Positions 1-7,119 of a DNA stretch of 25,075 nt are shown here, in pieces; the first letter of the stretch is position 1; each line of letters begins with the position of its first letter. The notes beneath the pieces were generated by a model. The model made no database searches and was not told the DNA's origin. It saw only the letters and a program-made list of their open reading frames with translations. The stretch comes from a virus. Both the position numbers and the translations under genes were made by a program. The stretch is taken from positions 1 through 25,075 of the IMG/VR virus record IMGVR_UViG_3300031141_000038. One strand, written 5' to 3'.

Positions 1-397
1 CTCTTATTCCAGTAACAACCAATCCTGCTTCAAGTATTCCAGCATAGTTTAGGTCTGGCAATGAATCAGCTCCGATACCAGTTGCAGGGACTTCCATATA
101 TATGTCTAATGATACAATAGAGGCTGCACTAATCTTAGGTTTATATCCAAATGACTGTGCTAGCGCATATATATTCTTACGTTCTTGCGCATACTGGATC
201 ATATTTTCTTTCATTGCATAATCAGTATAATATGATAATACATCACCAACGTACGCAGTCATTTCCATGAACATCATTCCAGGTGAAGCAGAGTTAAAAT
301 CATTATACGTTGTCGGAAAATAGTTTTTAGCGTATGCCGTCAACTCAGCTTTTATACTGTTAAAGTCCTTGTTTATATATTTAATGTCTTTGCCCAT
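1..397 (-). CDS. gp6: Baseplate wedge protein gp6, N-terminal part
   Basis: The first 132 codons of a gene that runs off the left edge of the window. The product begins MGKDIKYINKDFNSIK and contains YFPTTYNDFNSASPGMMFME followed by a stretch ending AYVGDVLSYYTDYAM. This is the characteristic N-terminus of T4-like gp6, the protein that forms the dimeric core of each baseplate wedge. The gene starts two bases after the gp25 stop codon, so the two are very probably translated from one message. The gp25-gp6 order is the usual one in T4-like phages. Only the N-terminal domain can be seen here. Confidence 0.93.
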   Translation of the reverse strand, partial: MGKDIKYINKDFNSIKAELTAYAKNYFPTTYNDFNSASPGMMFMEMTAYVGDVLSYYTDYAMKENMIQYAQERKNIYALAQSFGYKPKISAASIVSLDIYMEVPATGIGADSLPDLNYAGILEAGLVVTGIR

Positions 398-399
398 TA

Positions 400-825
400 T
401 TATGCCCTATTTATTTCCATTGAAAATGTGTCTGATATGTTGAAGTTTGGTACTACAAATGATATTGATATATTCATTGTATGGTCGAGCATGGTTGTAT
501 CGACTGCCGATATTTGTACACCAGGCATCCATCGTTTGATACTTGATGTTATGTCTAATCTGATTCGTTTATTTAATGTGACTGTGTCAGCTGTTTCGAA
601 CATTAGTCTATATATATTTGTTCCGAACTCAGGCTCCATAACACGTTCACCCTTCATTGTCAATATTAGGTTTTTCAAATTTGATATAATCTGTTCCTTT
701 GACGTATAATTTAGGTTGAATGTGCCAAATTTATCGCCAGACATTGGAAGACCGATGCCGATAGCAATATCAACCTCTAAGTCTAGAGGATTTATTCGGT
801 GTATATGTTCGTCCAGCTTAGCCAT
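400..825 (-). CDS. gp25: Baseplate wedge protein gp25
   Basis: A 141-residue protein of the gp25 family, related to the baseplate component of many contractile systems. The core at residues 56-77 has TMKGERVMEPEFGTNIYRLM, the family signature (GER, PEFG) used to join sheath-proximal and wedge proteins. An earlier segment, FNLNYTSKEQIISNLKNLIL, is also typical. It sits inside the baseplate cluster between gp6 and a small conserved gene. Its ATG overlaps the upstream stop codon by one base (TAATG), which points to translational coupling. Length is close to that of T4 gp25 (about 132 residues). Confidence 0.94.
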   Translation of the reverse strand: MAKLDEHIHRINPLDLEVDIAIGIGLPMSGDKFGTFNLNYTSKEQIISNLKNLILTMKGERVMEPEFGTNIYRLMFETADTVTLNKRIRLDITSSIKRWMPGVQISAVDTTMLDHTMNISISFVVPNFNISDTFSMEINRA

Positions 826-1187
826 TATTTGAATCGTTTAACTAATTCTGAATAGTCTCTAGTTAATGCAGACGATAATGATGGATCAAGTTTGGATGTG
901 TCGACTGGACGATTATTAATGTCAGTCATAGCTGGCGTATGAGGTGTATTACTATTCATTGCCATAAATTGTGAACGCATATCACTTGTGAAGTTTTGCA
1001 TAGTTGGCCATTCCGGCTCTGCTGCAGTTGCTGTCTCATTGATTGCGTCATTAAGCGATAATTGTTGCGTATAGTTTTTCACTGGTGGGGTTGTATCCAT
1101 CATTTCGCTAATCTGCGTTTTGACAGCAGATTCAACTTCTCGTTGTACAACCGCTTTGATAATTTTTACCAAATCTTTTTTCGTCAT
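825..1187 (-). CDS. Small conserved phage protein next to gp25
   Basis: A 120-residue protein of unknown function. It has a charged helical N-terminus (MTKKDLVKIIKAVVQREVES), a polar Pro/Thr-rich middle, and a C-terminal DYSELVKRFK segment that resembles the tails of small proteins found in baseplate clusters of T4-like phages. A good Shine-Dalgarno sequence (AGGAG, six bases from ATG) and an AT-rich late-type promoter precede it, so it probably opens the gp25-gp6 transcript. By position it may be a structural or assembly protein, but nothing in the sequence shows a role. Confidence 0.8.
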   Translation of the reverse strand: MTKKDLVKIIKAVVQREVESAVKTQISEMMDTTPPVKNYTQQLSLNDAINETATAAEPEWPTMQNFTSDMRSQFMAMNSNTPHTPAMTDINNRPVDTSKLDPSLSSALTRDYSELVKRFK

Positions 1188-1204
1188 TGCTCACTCCTAT
1201 GTTT

Positions 1205-1216
1205 ATTATAAATATC
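1205..1216 (-). promoter_or_regulatory. Putative late promoter core before 825-1187
   Basis: On the minus strand the sequence reads GATATTTATAATAAAC, followed by AGGAG and the ATG. It resembles the other AT-rich cores before structural genes but lacks the upstream TTGAAAATAA, CCGG or GTCAA elements of the early-type cassettes. It may be a gp55-dependent late promoter; this is inference from position. Confidence 0.5.
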
Positions 1217-1247
1217 TAATAGGATTGGTTTTAAGCTGTTTGCAATA

Positions 1248-2147
1248 TTATTGTTTCATCTTGTTTAGCTCAATCAGTACTTTGGAAAAATCAGCTATAT
1301 TTATTGGCATTCCAGGACCAAGACTAGTTGGAATCGTTAACGCCATCATAGCCTTTGTCAACGCTTCGATTTGTGTCATGAGGACTTCGACATCAACTGC
1401 CCAGCTATTTGTTGATATTCCAACATTATCTACAGCAGACAAAACTAAACTATCTGCTTTAGCATGGAATACTATTCTATCAGCTTCGATTATAGCTTGA
1501 CTACCGACGTATTGGTCAGGTCGTTCAAATGTGAGTGGGGCTTTGGCCGATGTTGGGATGGATTGATCAGACGTCAGTACAATTTGAGCGCTGTCATCTT
1601 TGATTGTTGGGGAAGTTGATTTACCATTTCTAATAATGATTATCGGTTCTCCATCTTCGCCATCTAATGACCAATCCGACTGTATTGCGTCATGTTTGGC
1701 TCCCATTAATATAGATGAACCATATCGGCTTTGTAATATTGTTTGACCAGGAGTAATTATATTCCTGTCAGTTGGTTGCTTCTTGATTGTTTCTTCTGGT
1801 GGTTCACCGTCATCTAATATTGTTATTTTATCATTTAACATATATCCGATGTTTGATGTGTTGTTGAGGATGCCAGTATAGTACCAGTCTGAATCGTGTG
1901 AACTGTTGAATAAAAATACTGATTCATTTATTAATGGCATTGTGAAACTGTTTGCGTCGATTGGATGAGCTACTATTGTTTGTATTTCGCCAGATTGACG
2001 CAATAGTTTACATGTTACACTACCAATTCCATCAGTGGCTTGTGATGCGACAATTCCCAATGAATATCCATTCGGCTGCTTACTTGATGTTTTTGATGAT
2101 GAATATCCATCATGTAGCGTATTATCGTTCCAAACTACTCCAGCCAT
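1248..2147 (-). CDS. gp5-like baseplate central spike protein
   Basis: A 299-residue protein. The N-terminal half looks like an OB-fold (SVTCKLLRQSGEIQ, then SVFLFN and YYTGIL strands). The middle carries IITPGQTILQSRYGSSILMG, a segment that recurs in phage baseplate spike and gp5-like proteins as QGRFGQSIRFG. The rest is beta-rich and ends in a short helical segment. No lysozyme domain can be seen, unlike T4 gp5, so wall digestion would need another protein, perhaps the transglycosylase at 4698-5144. It lies in the baseplate cluster and its start overlaps the upstream stop by one base (TAATG). Assignment as the membrane-piercing spike is probable but not certain. Confidence 0.75.
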   Translation of the reverse strand: MAGVVWNDNTLHDGYSSSKTSSKQPNGYSLGIVASQATDGIGSVTCKLLRQSGEIQTIVAHPIDANSFTMPLINESVFLFNSSHDSDWYYTGILNNTSNIGYMLNDKITILDDGEPPEETIKKQPTDRNIITPGQTILQSRYGSSILMGAKHDAIQSDWSLDGEDGEPIIIIRNGKSTSPTIKDDSAQIVLTSDQSIPTSAKAPLTFERPDQYVGSQAIIEADRIVFHAKADSLVLSAVDNVGISTNSWAVDVEVLMTQIEALTKAMMALTIPTSLGPGMPINIADFSKVLIELNKMKQ

Positions 2148-2482
2148 TATTTGTCTTCCATTTCAGCTGCTGCATCTAATAGTTGTTTCTTTTCTTCAGG
2201 CGTCAATAATGTTCCACCACTAGCATTCGACGATGATCTGCCTTCTGCACGTTGAACTATTGCTGCCATCTTAATCAAATGGTCGTCATTTTTAACTGCT
2301 ACATCTAAGTAGTCTTTTATTATTGGCACTAATATTGTTGCATCTCCGATGTTCTTAATCATTGGTTGCAATTGCTTAATTAGTTCAGCTATTTGGGCTT
2401 CTTTTCGGATCGAATTATCATATATATTCTTCATTAATCCGGAAAATGTCTTACCCTCGAATATGTCATCACCTTGTTCCAT
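2147..2482 (-). CDS. Small helical protein of the baseplate cluster
   Basis: A 111-residue, mostly helical and charged protein with no recognised domain. It includes AQIAELIKQLQPMIKNI and a C-terminal PEEKKQLLDAAAEMEDK helix. It is the first gene of a late transcript: a promoter-like AT core and a clear SD (AAAGGAAC) precede it, and its stop overlaps the start of the spike gene. The arrangement suggests a baseplate or tail assembly role, perhaps a chaperone, but this is only an inference from position. Confidence 0.75.
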   Translation of the reverse strand: MEQGDDIFEGKTFSGLMKNIYDNSIRKEAQIAELIKQLQPMIKNIGDATILVPIIKDYLDVAVKNDDHLIKMAAIVQRAEGRSSSNASGGTLLTPEEKKQLLDAAAEMEDK

Positions 2483-2500
2483 TGTACTGTTCCTTTGTTT

Positions 2501-2513
2501 AATATAAATATAT
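2501..2513 (-). promoter_or_regulatory. Putative late promoter core before 2147-2482
   Basis: Minus strand CATATATTTATATTAAAC, 20-30 bases before the start, directly after the terminator at 2514-2549. Transcription thus appears to stop and restart here. It shares TATTTAT and TAAAC with the core before 825-1187. Confidence 0.5.
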
Positions 2514-2549
2514 GAAACAAAAAAACCCCAATCAAAAGATTGGGGTTAA
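2514..2549 (-). terminator. Rho-independent terminator after 2576-2815
   Basis: A 10-bp perfect stem (AACCCCAATC / GATTGGGGTT, 2524-2533 and 2538-2547) with a four-base loop. On the minus strand it is followed by a T-run (TTTTTTTGTTTC). It ends the transcript of the two-span membrane protein. Confidence 0.9.
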
Positions 2550-2575
2550 TTATCAACAATATGTTGGTATGTAAT

Positions 2576-2815
2576 CTATTTTTTAGTCTTCTTTGGGTTA
2601 GCAAAGAACGACATAACAACAACTAGTGTTACTAAGCCGACAAATCCGCCATTACCAATGTAACTAATGATTGTGCTAATGTTTCCAATAACATCCATCC
2701 CAAAAACAACTCCTCCGGTTAAAACCTGAAATAAAATTGCAATTGGTAAAATTGACATAAGTAATCCGAATAATCCAGATAAAAATCCTTCTGCGTACTT
2801 AAAAACGTAATCCAT
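2576..2815 (-). CDS. Two-span membrane protein, holin candidate
   Basis: A 79-residue hydrophobic protein. Two membrane segments lie at about residues 12-34 (SGLFGLLMSILPIAILFQVL) and 54-72 (GFVGLVTLVVVMSFF), followed by a basic tail NPKKTKK. Size, two spans and a charged C-terminus fit a class II holin, and the secreted transglycosylase gene is in the same cluster, but no specific holin motif is visible. It has its own strong SD (AAGGAG) and terminator, so it is probably expressed at a high level. Another envelope role is equally possible. Confidence 0.78.
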   Translation of the reverse strand: MDYVFKYAEGFLSGLFGLLMSILPIAILFQVLTGGVVFGMDVIGNISTIISYIGNGGFVGLVTLVVVMSFFANPKKTKK

Positions 2816-2841
2816 ATTATATTCTCCTTGTATTTATTGTT

Positions 2842-2853
2842 GGCAATATTGCC
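2842..2853. repeat. Perfect 12-bp palindrome
   Basis: GGCAATATTGCC lies in the 68-base gap between the gp55 stop and the membrane protein start, about 30 bases before the latter's ATG. It could be an operator or the end of a hairpin. There is no T-run to make it a convincing terminator. Confidence 0.4.
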
Positions 2854-2883
2854 TATGATCGTTATATGTTACATAACAATGTT

Positions 2884-3666
2884 TTAACTAAGTTTGTCTT
2901 CATACATATTGTATTTTTCAATATATTCTTTCTTTATGATGTTAACAACCTTAGATATATCTTGTGTGCGTTCATTTGTCATTTCACGTATTAACAAATA
3001 TAGCGCTTTCTTATTATATTTTTCAATGTTTTCACGTTGTTTAAACAATTCCAATATTGCATATGCTATTCTACGCTCATACTGTTTAGTAAATATTGTT
3101 TCAACTTTTCGTTCATAATAATCTATAAACGTATCCATAAATTCTTTTATTGCAGCCAATCGTTCAGTATTTCCAACTTCATTAACAATATTTCTATTTT
3201 TATCTATAGATAATACATCATCTTTAGTTTTCAATCTAGCGTATGCTTTATTATTTGTTTGAATGCAATAATTTTTTGCAACAATACTAAAATATGAAAA
3301 TGCTTTACCTTTTTCAGCTGTAAATTTATTCAATTTTTGTAAAACAAATCCCATAACTTCATATTGCTTATCTTCAGTTGTTCCATCCATATATGGAAAT
3401 CTAAACCTATTAATTATATTTTGCGTTAACTTCCACATTGAATAATGTATGTGTGCGTTATATAATCTGTCACGTTTAATTTTTGATGGTTCAATATTAT
3501 ATGCGATAATTGCTTTTTCAGTTATTGGCGTAAAATACATTTTATTTTTACGCTTTCTACCTCTACGAACAACGTTTGGATTTAATAATATCTCCAATTC
3601 TTCTTCGTACATTGGTAAATTGTCATAAAATATATCGACTGGACTCTTACTCATCATTACTTCCAT
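2884..3666 (-). CDS. gp55: Late-transcription sigma factor gp55
   Basis: A 260-residue protein resembling the divergent sigma-70-like late sigma factor of T4-like phages, which directs host RNA polymerase to late promoters together with the sliding clamp. Residues 66-140 match sigma region 2: RDRLYNAHIHYSMWKLTQNI, then QYEVMGFVLQKLNKFTAEKG and AFSYFSIVAKNYCI. The rest is helical and charged. The gene overlaps the stop of 3647-3916. The first ATG (3666) has AGAGG six bases before it, but in-frame ATGs at 3657 and 3654 follow GGAAG and are equally possible starts. Neighbours (a small membrane-anchored protein and an HD protein) match the context seen in T4-like cyanophages. Confidence 0.85.
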   Translation of the reverse strand: MEVMMSKSPVDIFYDNLPMYEEELEILLNPNVVRRGRKRKNKMYFTPITEKAIIAYNIEPSKIKRDRLYNAHIHYSMWKLTQNIINRFRFPYMDGTTEDKQYEVMGFVLQKLNKFTAEKGKAFSYFSIVAKNYCIQTNNKAYARLKTKDDVLSIDKNRNIVNEVGNTERLAAIKEFMDTFIDYYERKVETIFTKQYERRIAYAILELFKQRENIEKYNKKALYLLIREMTNERTQDISKVVNIIKKEYIEKYNMYEDKLS

Positions 3667-3916
3667 ATATTGCCTCTAAGCCATTAATTTCATCTTTAAT
3701 TGCATCAAATATTTGTCCTACCTCATCATCACTAGCGAATCCACCCTTTGAATCAATTTCTCTTAGATTATCAAACGTATTATTTAAGTTTAATAAAATA
3801 GATTTTTGTTCAAGTTCAATTTGTTCAACCGTATCTTGTGATTGGTCAAACTTTCGAATTAGGTTTATAACAACTAATGTAAGTATTAGTATAATGGTAC
3901 ATAACATATATTCCAT
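3647..3916 (-). CDS. Conserved membrane-anchored phage protein beside gp55
   Basis: An 89-residue protein. It has one N-terminal membrane span (about residues 4-20, MLCTIILILTLVVINLI), a basic stop-transfer, a short coiled-coil-like region (QDTVEQIELEQKSI) and a C-terminal FASDDEVGQIFDAIKDEI motif. I recognise the span plus S-D-D-E-[VI]-G pattern from small proteins next to gp55 in T4-like cyanophages, but know no function. It starts where the HD gene stops, with a one-base overlap, and its own stop lies inside the gp55 start region, so the three genes are translationally coupled. Confidence 0.82.
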   Translation of the reverse strand: MEYMLCTIILILTLVVINLIRKFDQSQDTVEQIELEQKSILLNLNNTFDNLREIDSKGGFASDDEVGQIFDAIKDEINGLEAIYGSNDE

Positions 3917-4707
3917 TATGAGTCTCCGAATAACCCCTTAAACAGTTCCTGTGCATCCGATTCTGATGTAGATACTTTTCCAGTAACCTTCTTAGGTTTA
4001 TGAGCTGTGGCTGCTACTGCTGACTTTTGTGTATTTGTCATACTTGCTGTAACACCCTGATTAGATTTCCAATGTTCGTATTCAATTTGGCTAGCCATAT
4101 GGTCAGCATGATGTAATAATAATGGCATATGGTTGTGCATTTTTCTATGCTTGTCATATGATTTAAAGTATGAAACGTTTCCATCGTCATACATTCCATC
4201 GTGTATCATTATTGCAATCATTTCATTTTGAGAGTATTTGATATTGAAGTTCTGTAATAACCATAAACTTCTATGTGGTACTGACATATTCTGGATTTCA
4301 GGATTGATGTCATATATTTTACCTTGATTTTTTCTGTGCCAATCTGATGGATTTGGTACATAGTAATCATTAAGTAAATCTCCGACCTTTCCTAAATCAT
4401 GATTCAATGCTGCAAATAATAGTTCTTCGCGACTATAACCAGTAACATTTGCACCCATACTACTCCATGCACCATGTAATTTAATAGAACAATTTAATAC
4501 CCGTAATACATGATCTACATATCCACCAGCAAAGCAATTATGATAATGTTCTATTCCTGATGCAGGAGCAGCAATCATTCGCTCTTCTAATGTTTCATAC
4601 ATGTGCTTGATATTATCTCGCCTTGTACCACTAAATTCAGTATCTATAACTGTCATTAGTCTGTTCCAATTTTCTAATAAGTTTTCTTCGTTTGTCTTCA
4701 TAACCAT
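3916..4707 (-). CDS. HD-domain metal-dependent phosphohydrolase
   Basis: A 263-residue protein with an HD domain. Candidate metal ligands in order are H66 (YVDHVLRV), H103-D104 (ALNHDLGK), H169 (IMIHDGMY) and D202 (LLHHADHMAS), the usual H...HD...H...D order. The last 45 residues are a low-complexity Ala/Lys/Thr linker followed by an acidic tip. HD enzymes hydrolyse nucleotides or other phosphoesters; the substrate cannot be read from the sequence. Homologous HD proteins occur near gp55 in T4-like cyanophages. The start overlaps the transglycosylase stop by ten bases; an internal ATG at 4701 gives a tight ATGA overlap and could be the true start. Confidence 0.88.
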   Translation of the reverse strand: MVMKTNEENLLENWNRLMTVIDTEFSGTRRDNIKHMYETLEERMIAAPASGIEHYHNCFAGGYVDHVLRVLNCSIKLHGAWSSMGANVTGYSREELLFAALNHDLGKVGDLLNDYYVPNPSDWHRKNQGKIYDINPEIQNMSVPHRSLWLLQNFNIKYSQNEMIAIMIHDGMYDDGNVSYFKSYDKHRKMHNHMPLLLHHADHMASQIEYEHWKSNQGVTASMTNTQKSAVAATAHKPKKVTGKVSTSESDAQELFKGLFGDS

Positions 4708-5144
4708 TTTTTTACTTTATTCCAATATTTGATTGTTGCGCTTTTCTTATATCCTCTCGGACCACCATTCCAGGCTCTAGCAATTTCTTCAGATGTATCT
4801 AAACCATAATGCTCAATGTATATGTTAAACATTTCAATTGATTTTAATCTATTCCATCTGTCTTTATATTTGTATCTGTGTTGCTTGCGCTGAGTCTTTA
4901 ATATCCTATTGATATCTCTTACCATTGTTCGCCTAATTTGCATACAACCTACAGCGTCTTCTACTTTACAATATGCAGAATCATTATTTGAAGATTCTAC
5001 GAATATTATTGCATTAGCTAAACTTGGAATGTCAAGTTCAACCACTGTTATATGAATCTGTTCTAATTTAATCGGAACAATTTCAATATCAGCGGTTGGA
5101 TAAGTAAATGCAAATAATGGAAAGATAAACAATAATTTTTTCAT
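4698..5144 (-). CDS. Secreted lytic transglycosylase (SLT-like)
   Basis: A 148-residue protein with a likely signal peptide (MKKLLFIFPLFAFTYPTA). A compact goose-lysozyme/SLT fold follows: catalytic Glu E50 in IIFVESSNND, then GCMQI (66-70, the GLMQI motif) and AWNGG (124-128, the AYNGG motif). It would cleave the glycan strands of peptidoglycan in the periplasm, for lysis or as a virion enzyme. The signal peptide suggests Sec export rather than holin-dependent release. It follows 5146-5364 by one base (TAATATG) and overlaps the HD gene, so it belongs to the same operon. I see no SD. Confidence 0.85.
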   Translation of the reverse strand: MKKLLFIFPLFAFTYPTADIEIVPIKLEQIHITVVELDIPSLANAIIFVESSNNDSAYCKVEDAVGCMQIRRTMVRDINRILKTQRKQHRYKYKDRWNRLKSIEMFNIYIEHYGLDTSEEIARAWNGGPRGYKKSATIKYWNKVKKWL

Positions 5145-5145
5145 A

Positions 5146-5364
5146 TTAATCGAATAAAATTTGTAATTGCTTGATGTTGCCTTTTTCAGTATCGTTTCCG
5201 AAATGAGTATCGACCAATGATGTACTATAGCCTAAAGCATATGCCAGTCGTTTACAGGTTCGCTTGAATTCAGTTATTGATAAGTCGTTACTTACCGCAA
5301 ATTCAATTCGTTGCGCTTCCTTTGATAATGAACCACGTACATATACTAATTTATCATATTCCAT
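5146..5364 (-). CDS. Small conserved hypothetical protein
   Basis: A 72-residue protein (MEYDKLVYVRGSLSKEAQRI) of unknown function, with an alpha/beta look and an ITEFKRTCKRLAYALGYS helix. The ATG at 5364 is chosen because GAGG lies seven bases upstream; an in-frame TTG one codon earlier is less likely. It opens the operon that continues into the transglycosylase, HD protein and gp55, and a GTCAA-type promoter cassette precedes it. Confidence 0.72.
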   Translation of the reverse strand: MEYDKLVYVRGSLSKEAQRIEFAVSNDLSITEFKRTCKRLAYALGYSTSLVDTHFGNDTEKGNIKQLQILFD

Positions 5365-5395
5365 CAATTTTCCTCGTTGTATTTTTTGTTATAGC

Positions 5396-5420
5396 TAAAT
5401 ATAAGAAAAAAAATTGACAT
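5396..5420 (-). promoter_or_regulatory. GTCAA-class promoter before 5146-5364
   Basis: Minus strand: ATGTCAATTTT, then CTTATATTTAGCTATAAC, then the SD and start. It shares the core with the early-type cassettes further right. If active it would drive the 5146-to-gp55 operon, so gp55 may be made before late transcription. Confidence 0.6.
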
Positions 5421-5427
5421 AAAAAAA

Positions 5428-5955
5428 TTATTCAGCAAAAAGTTTTTCTTTGAATCCTTCTGGGAATTTTCCAACGGCTATTCTAGAAAAATATTTTATT
5501 TCTGCTTGAACTATTTTCTTATCTTTTTTCCAACGAAGTGTTGCCAGTTTTTTCTTTAACTTGCTTATTTTTAGGGCAGCCTCATATTTGTATCTGTCCT
5601 TTTCTTTCTTGGATAACCTAACTTTTGGCGCTATGACTGTTTTATCAAGTGTACCCTTAAGATCAGGTTGTTCAGTTCCCTTATGATAAACTGTACCATC
5701 ACCGTGAACGTAAACCGCCATCCAGTGCCATCCAGCAGGTTTTTTATCTTCTTGACGTTTATGTTGAGATGTTTCTGGTGGATCAACCATATCAGCGACA
5801 CAATGTTGGCATGTTACTGCAGTTGCGTTCTCTCCAACTCTGTCATATCCGCCACATAGTTTACATTCCATATATTTGTATAATCTATCCGGACTTTCGT
5901 TCCATCTGGTACCAGGCTTGTAATATGAATCGTATGTATTTTCTTCGTTTGCCAT
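5428..5955 (-). CDS. Zinc-ribbon protein of unknown function
   Basis: A 175-residue protein. Residues 31-52 form a four-cysteine zinc ribbon (CKLC at 31-34, CQHC at 49-52). A middle segment, KPAGWHWMAVYVHGDGTVYH, resembles a short domain in other phage proteins where it precedes KG. The C-terminal half is very basic (RLSKKEKDRYKYEAALKISK), suggesting contact with nucleic acid or the ribosome. It has its own SD (AGGAAA) and an AT-rich promoter core. The function is not known. A DNA- or RNA-binding role is inferred only from the zinc ribbon and charge. Confidence 0.8.
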   Translation of the reverse strand: MANEENTYDSYYKPGTRWNESPDRLYKYMECKLCGGYDRVGENATAVTCQHCVADMVDPPETSQHKRQEDKKPAGWHWMAVYVHGDGTVYHKGTEQPDLKGTLDKTVIAPKVRLSKKEKDRYKYEAALKISKLKKKLATLRWKKDKKIVQAEIKYFSRIAVGKFPEGFKEKLFAE

Positions 5956-5979
5956 AACTATTTCCTATTGTTTATTTTA

Positions 5980-6022
5980 TTTTAAATATAGTGAAATTAT
6001 TAGTTATATTTAATTTCACTAC
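5980..6022 (-). promoter_or_regulatory. Stem-loop plus promoter core before 5428-5955
   Basis: An 11-bp perfect inverted repeat (TAGTGAAATTA / TAATTTCACTA, about 5990-6022) with an 11-base loop. On the minus strand it runs straight into CACTATATTTAAAATAAAA. The hairpin overlaps the stop of the 42-residue gene and may end that transcript or act as an operator; the core downstream may restart transcription. Confidence 0.5.
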
Positions 6023-6147
6023 AGCCATTGATTAACAATGAAGCTGATCCATGTTCCGAATTGTTCCCATTGATCACAAATTTTGCTGTAAGCCACATTT
6101 CGGGATGCAGATGATACTTTACCTACAATTTCCCTAGGAGTTTTCAA
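6019..6147 (-). CDS. 42-residue protein with TTG start, coupled to the acidic protein
   Basis: An open frame that starts TTGA over the stop codon of the 284-residue upstream gene, one frame back (-1). It encodes (M)KTPREIVGKVSSASRNVA, a YSKICDQWEQFG stretch and a final TWISFIVNQWL. The composition (three Trp, amphipathic) is protein-like and differs from random AT-rich translation. No ATG is available, so either TTG reinitiation at the overlap or a -1 frameshift from the upstream gene would be needed. It ends inside the inverted repeat. The function is unknown. Confidence 0.5.
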   Translation of the reverse strand: MKTPREIVGKVSSASRNVAYSKICDQWEQFGTWISFIVNQWL

Positions 6148-6998
6148 TTCCAGCTAATGGGGATATGTTTTTGTGATGAATCATATATCAAACTGTATAT
6201 GATACCTTGTCCGGATGGATTTGGTTTTTGTCTAATCGACATATCAATTATGCCGTTTTGCGCAAACTTTATCTGTAAATTAGTTAGTTTGGTCAAATTG
6301 GTGTGACTTATGATTGTATATTTATCAAGATACGATATTACAATATTGTCATGATAATTAATTTCTTCAGATGAATCTGCGTAGTTGTCTATGATATCAT
6401 CTGTAATTTGTTCGTGTTCTATATTATTGTATAGAGGTTGATCTGGTATTAATGGTCCATCGTCTAATAATCGTTCGATGTAATCATCTCGTGTTTTTTT
6501 ATCAAGTAATTCTGCCCATTTACAAAATGCAACAATATCACCGTTGAATATAGATTTATCAGCATCTGATAATATGCTCCATATTTCAAGGTCAGTAACA
6601 TCGTTAAGCTTATTATCTATTGTGCTAGCTTGTGCGATTAGCTGGTCAATTGATTGCATATCAGGTTGAATATCTGGTATATCTTCAGTTCCATAATATG
6701 GTTCGTCAATTACCAATTCAGCGATAATTGCTTCATGTTCAGGTTCATTATTTATTAGTTTGAATATTTTTGCGCATCGCTCATATTCTTCGGTAACTTC
6801 ATAATGATCCAACATATCGCGTAATATATCAACAAACTCTAATTTGTCTAGGCTATATGGATCATATAATGTTGGTACTTCAACTTCAGACGAATTCATC
6901 AACATTTCAATACTCATTTCACCAATAAATAGTAAATATGTTGTATCAAATGCCGCATTAATAAATTCAGTGTCGTCTATTTGTTCTTCGCTGTTCAT
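6144..6998 (-). CDS. Large acidic protein of unknown function
   Basis: A 284-residue, strongly acidic protein. The N-terminal part is helical, with EFVDILRDMLDHYEVTEEYE followed by RCAKIFKLIN. The C-terminal part is beta-rich (IIYSLIYDSS). I do not recognise a domain. The many Asp and Glu residues could suit a DNA mimic or a protein-binding factor, but this is speculation. It follows a promoter core at about 7055 that comes straight after a strong terminator, so it begins its own transcript. Its TGA stop overlaps the TTG start of a 42-residue frame. Confidence 0.8.
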   Translation of the reverse strand: MNSEEQIDDTEFINAAFDTTYLLFIGEMSIEMLMNSSEVEVPTLYDPYSLDKLEFVDILRDMLDHYEVTEEYERCAKIFKLINNEPEHEAIIAELVIDEPYYGTEDIPDIQPDMQSIDQLIAQASTIDNKLNDVTDLEIWSILSDADKSIFNGDIVAFCKWAELLDKKTRDDYIERLLDDGPLIPDQPLYNNIEHEQITDDIIDNYADSSEEINYHDNIVISYLDKYTIISHTNLTKLTNLQIKFAQNGIIDMSIRQKPNPSGQGIIYSLIYDSSQKHIPISWN

Positions 6999-7054
6999 AT
7001 GTATGATATAATATGTTTAATGTAAATTAATAGACCAGTTGTCTTGATCTATTA

Positions 7055-7064
7055 TAAATATAAG
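7055..7064 (-). promoter_or_regulatory. Promoter core before 6144-6998
   Basis: Minus strand CTTATATTTATAATAG, starting in the 3' arm of the terminator at 7062-7092. It would give a leader of about 50 bases. Confidence 0.5.
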
Positions 7065-7092
7065 GGCTCAAATTAAATTGAGCCCTTATACA
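7062..7092 (-). terminator. Terminator after 7120-7260
   Basis: A 12-bp perfect stem (ATAAGGGCTCAA / TTGAGCCCTTAT) with a six-base loop, 28 bases downstream of a stop codon. The 3' side on the minus strand is TTATATTTATAAT, a weak T-tract that also holds the next promoter core. Confidence 0.75.
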
Positions 7093-7119
7093 CATACAAA
7101 AATTATTTCTACCGGAGGG

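Noticed and set aside
1120-1500. A 126-codon plus-strand frame
   Set aside because: Antisense to the spike gene and crossing a promoter; no SD and shadow-like composition. All good genes are on the other strand.
2434-2622. A 62-codon minus frame across the terminator
   Set aside because: It crosses a strong terminator and overlaps two genes out of frame.
3576-3941. A 121-codon plus-strand frame
   Set aside because: Antisense to gp55 and the membrane-anchored gene, both well supported.
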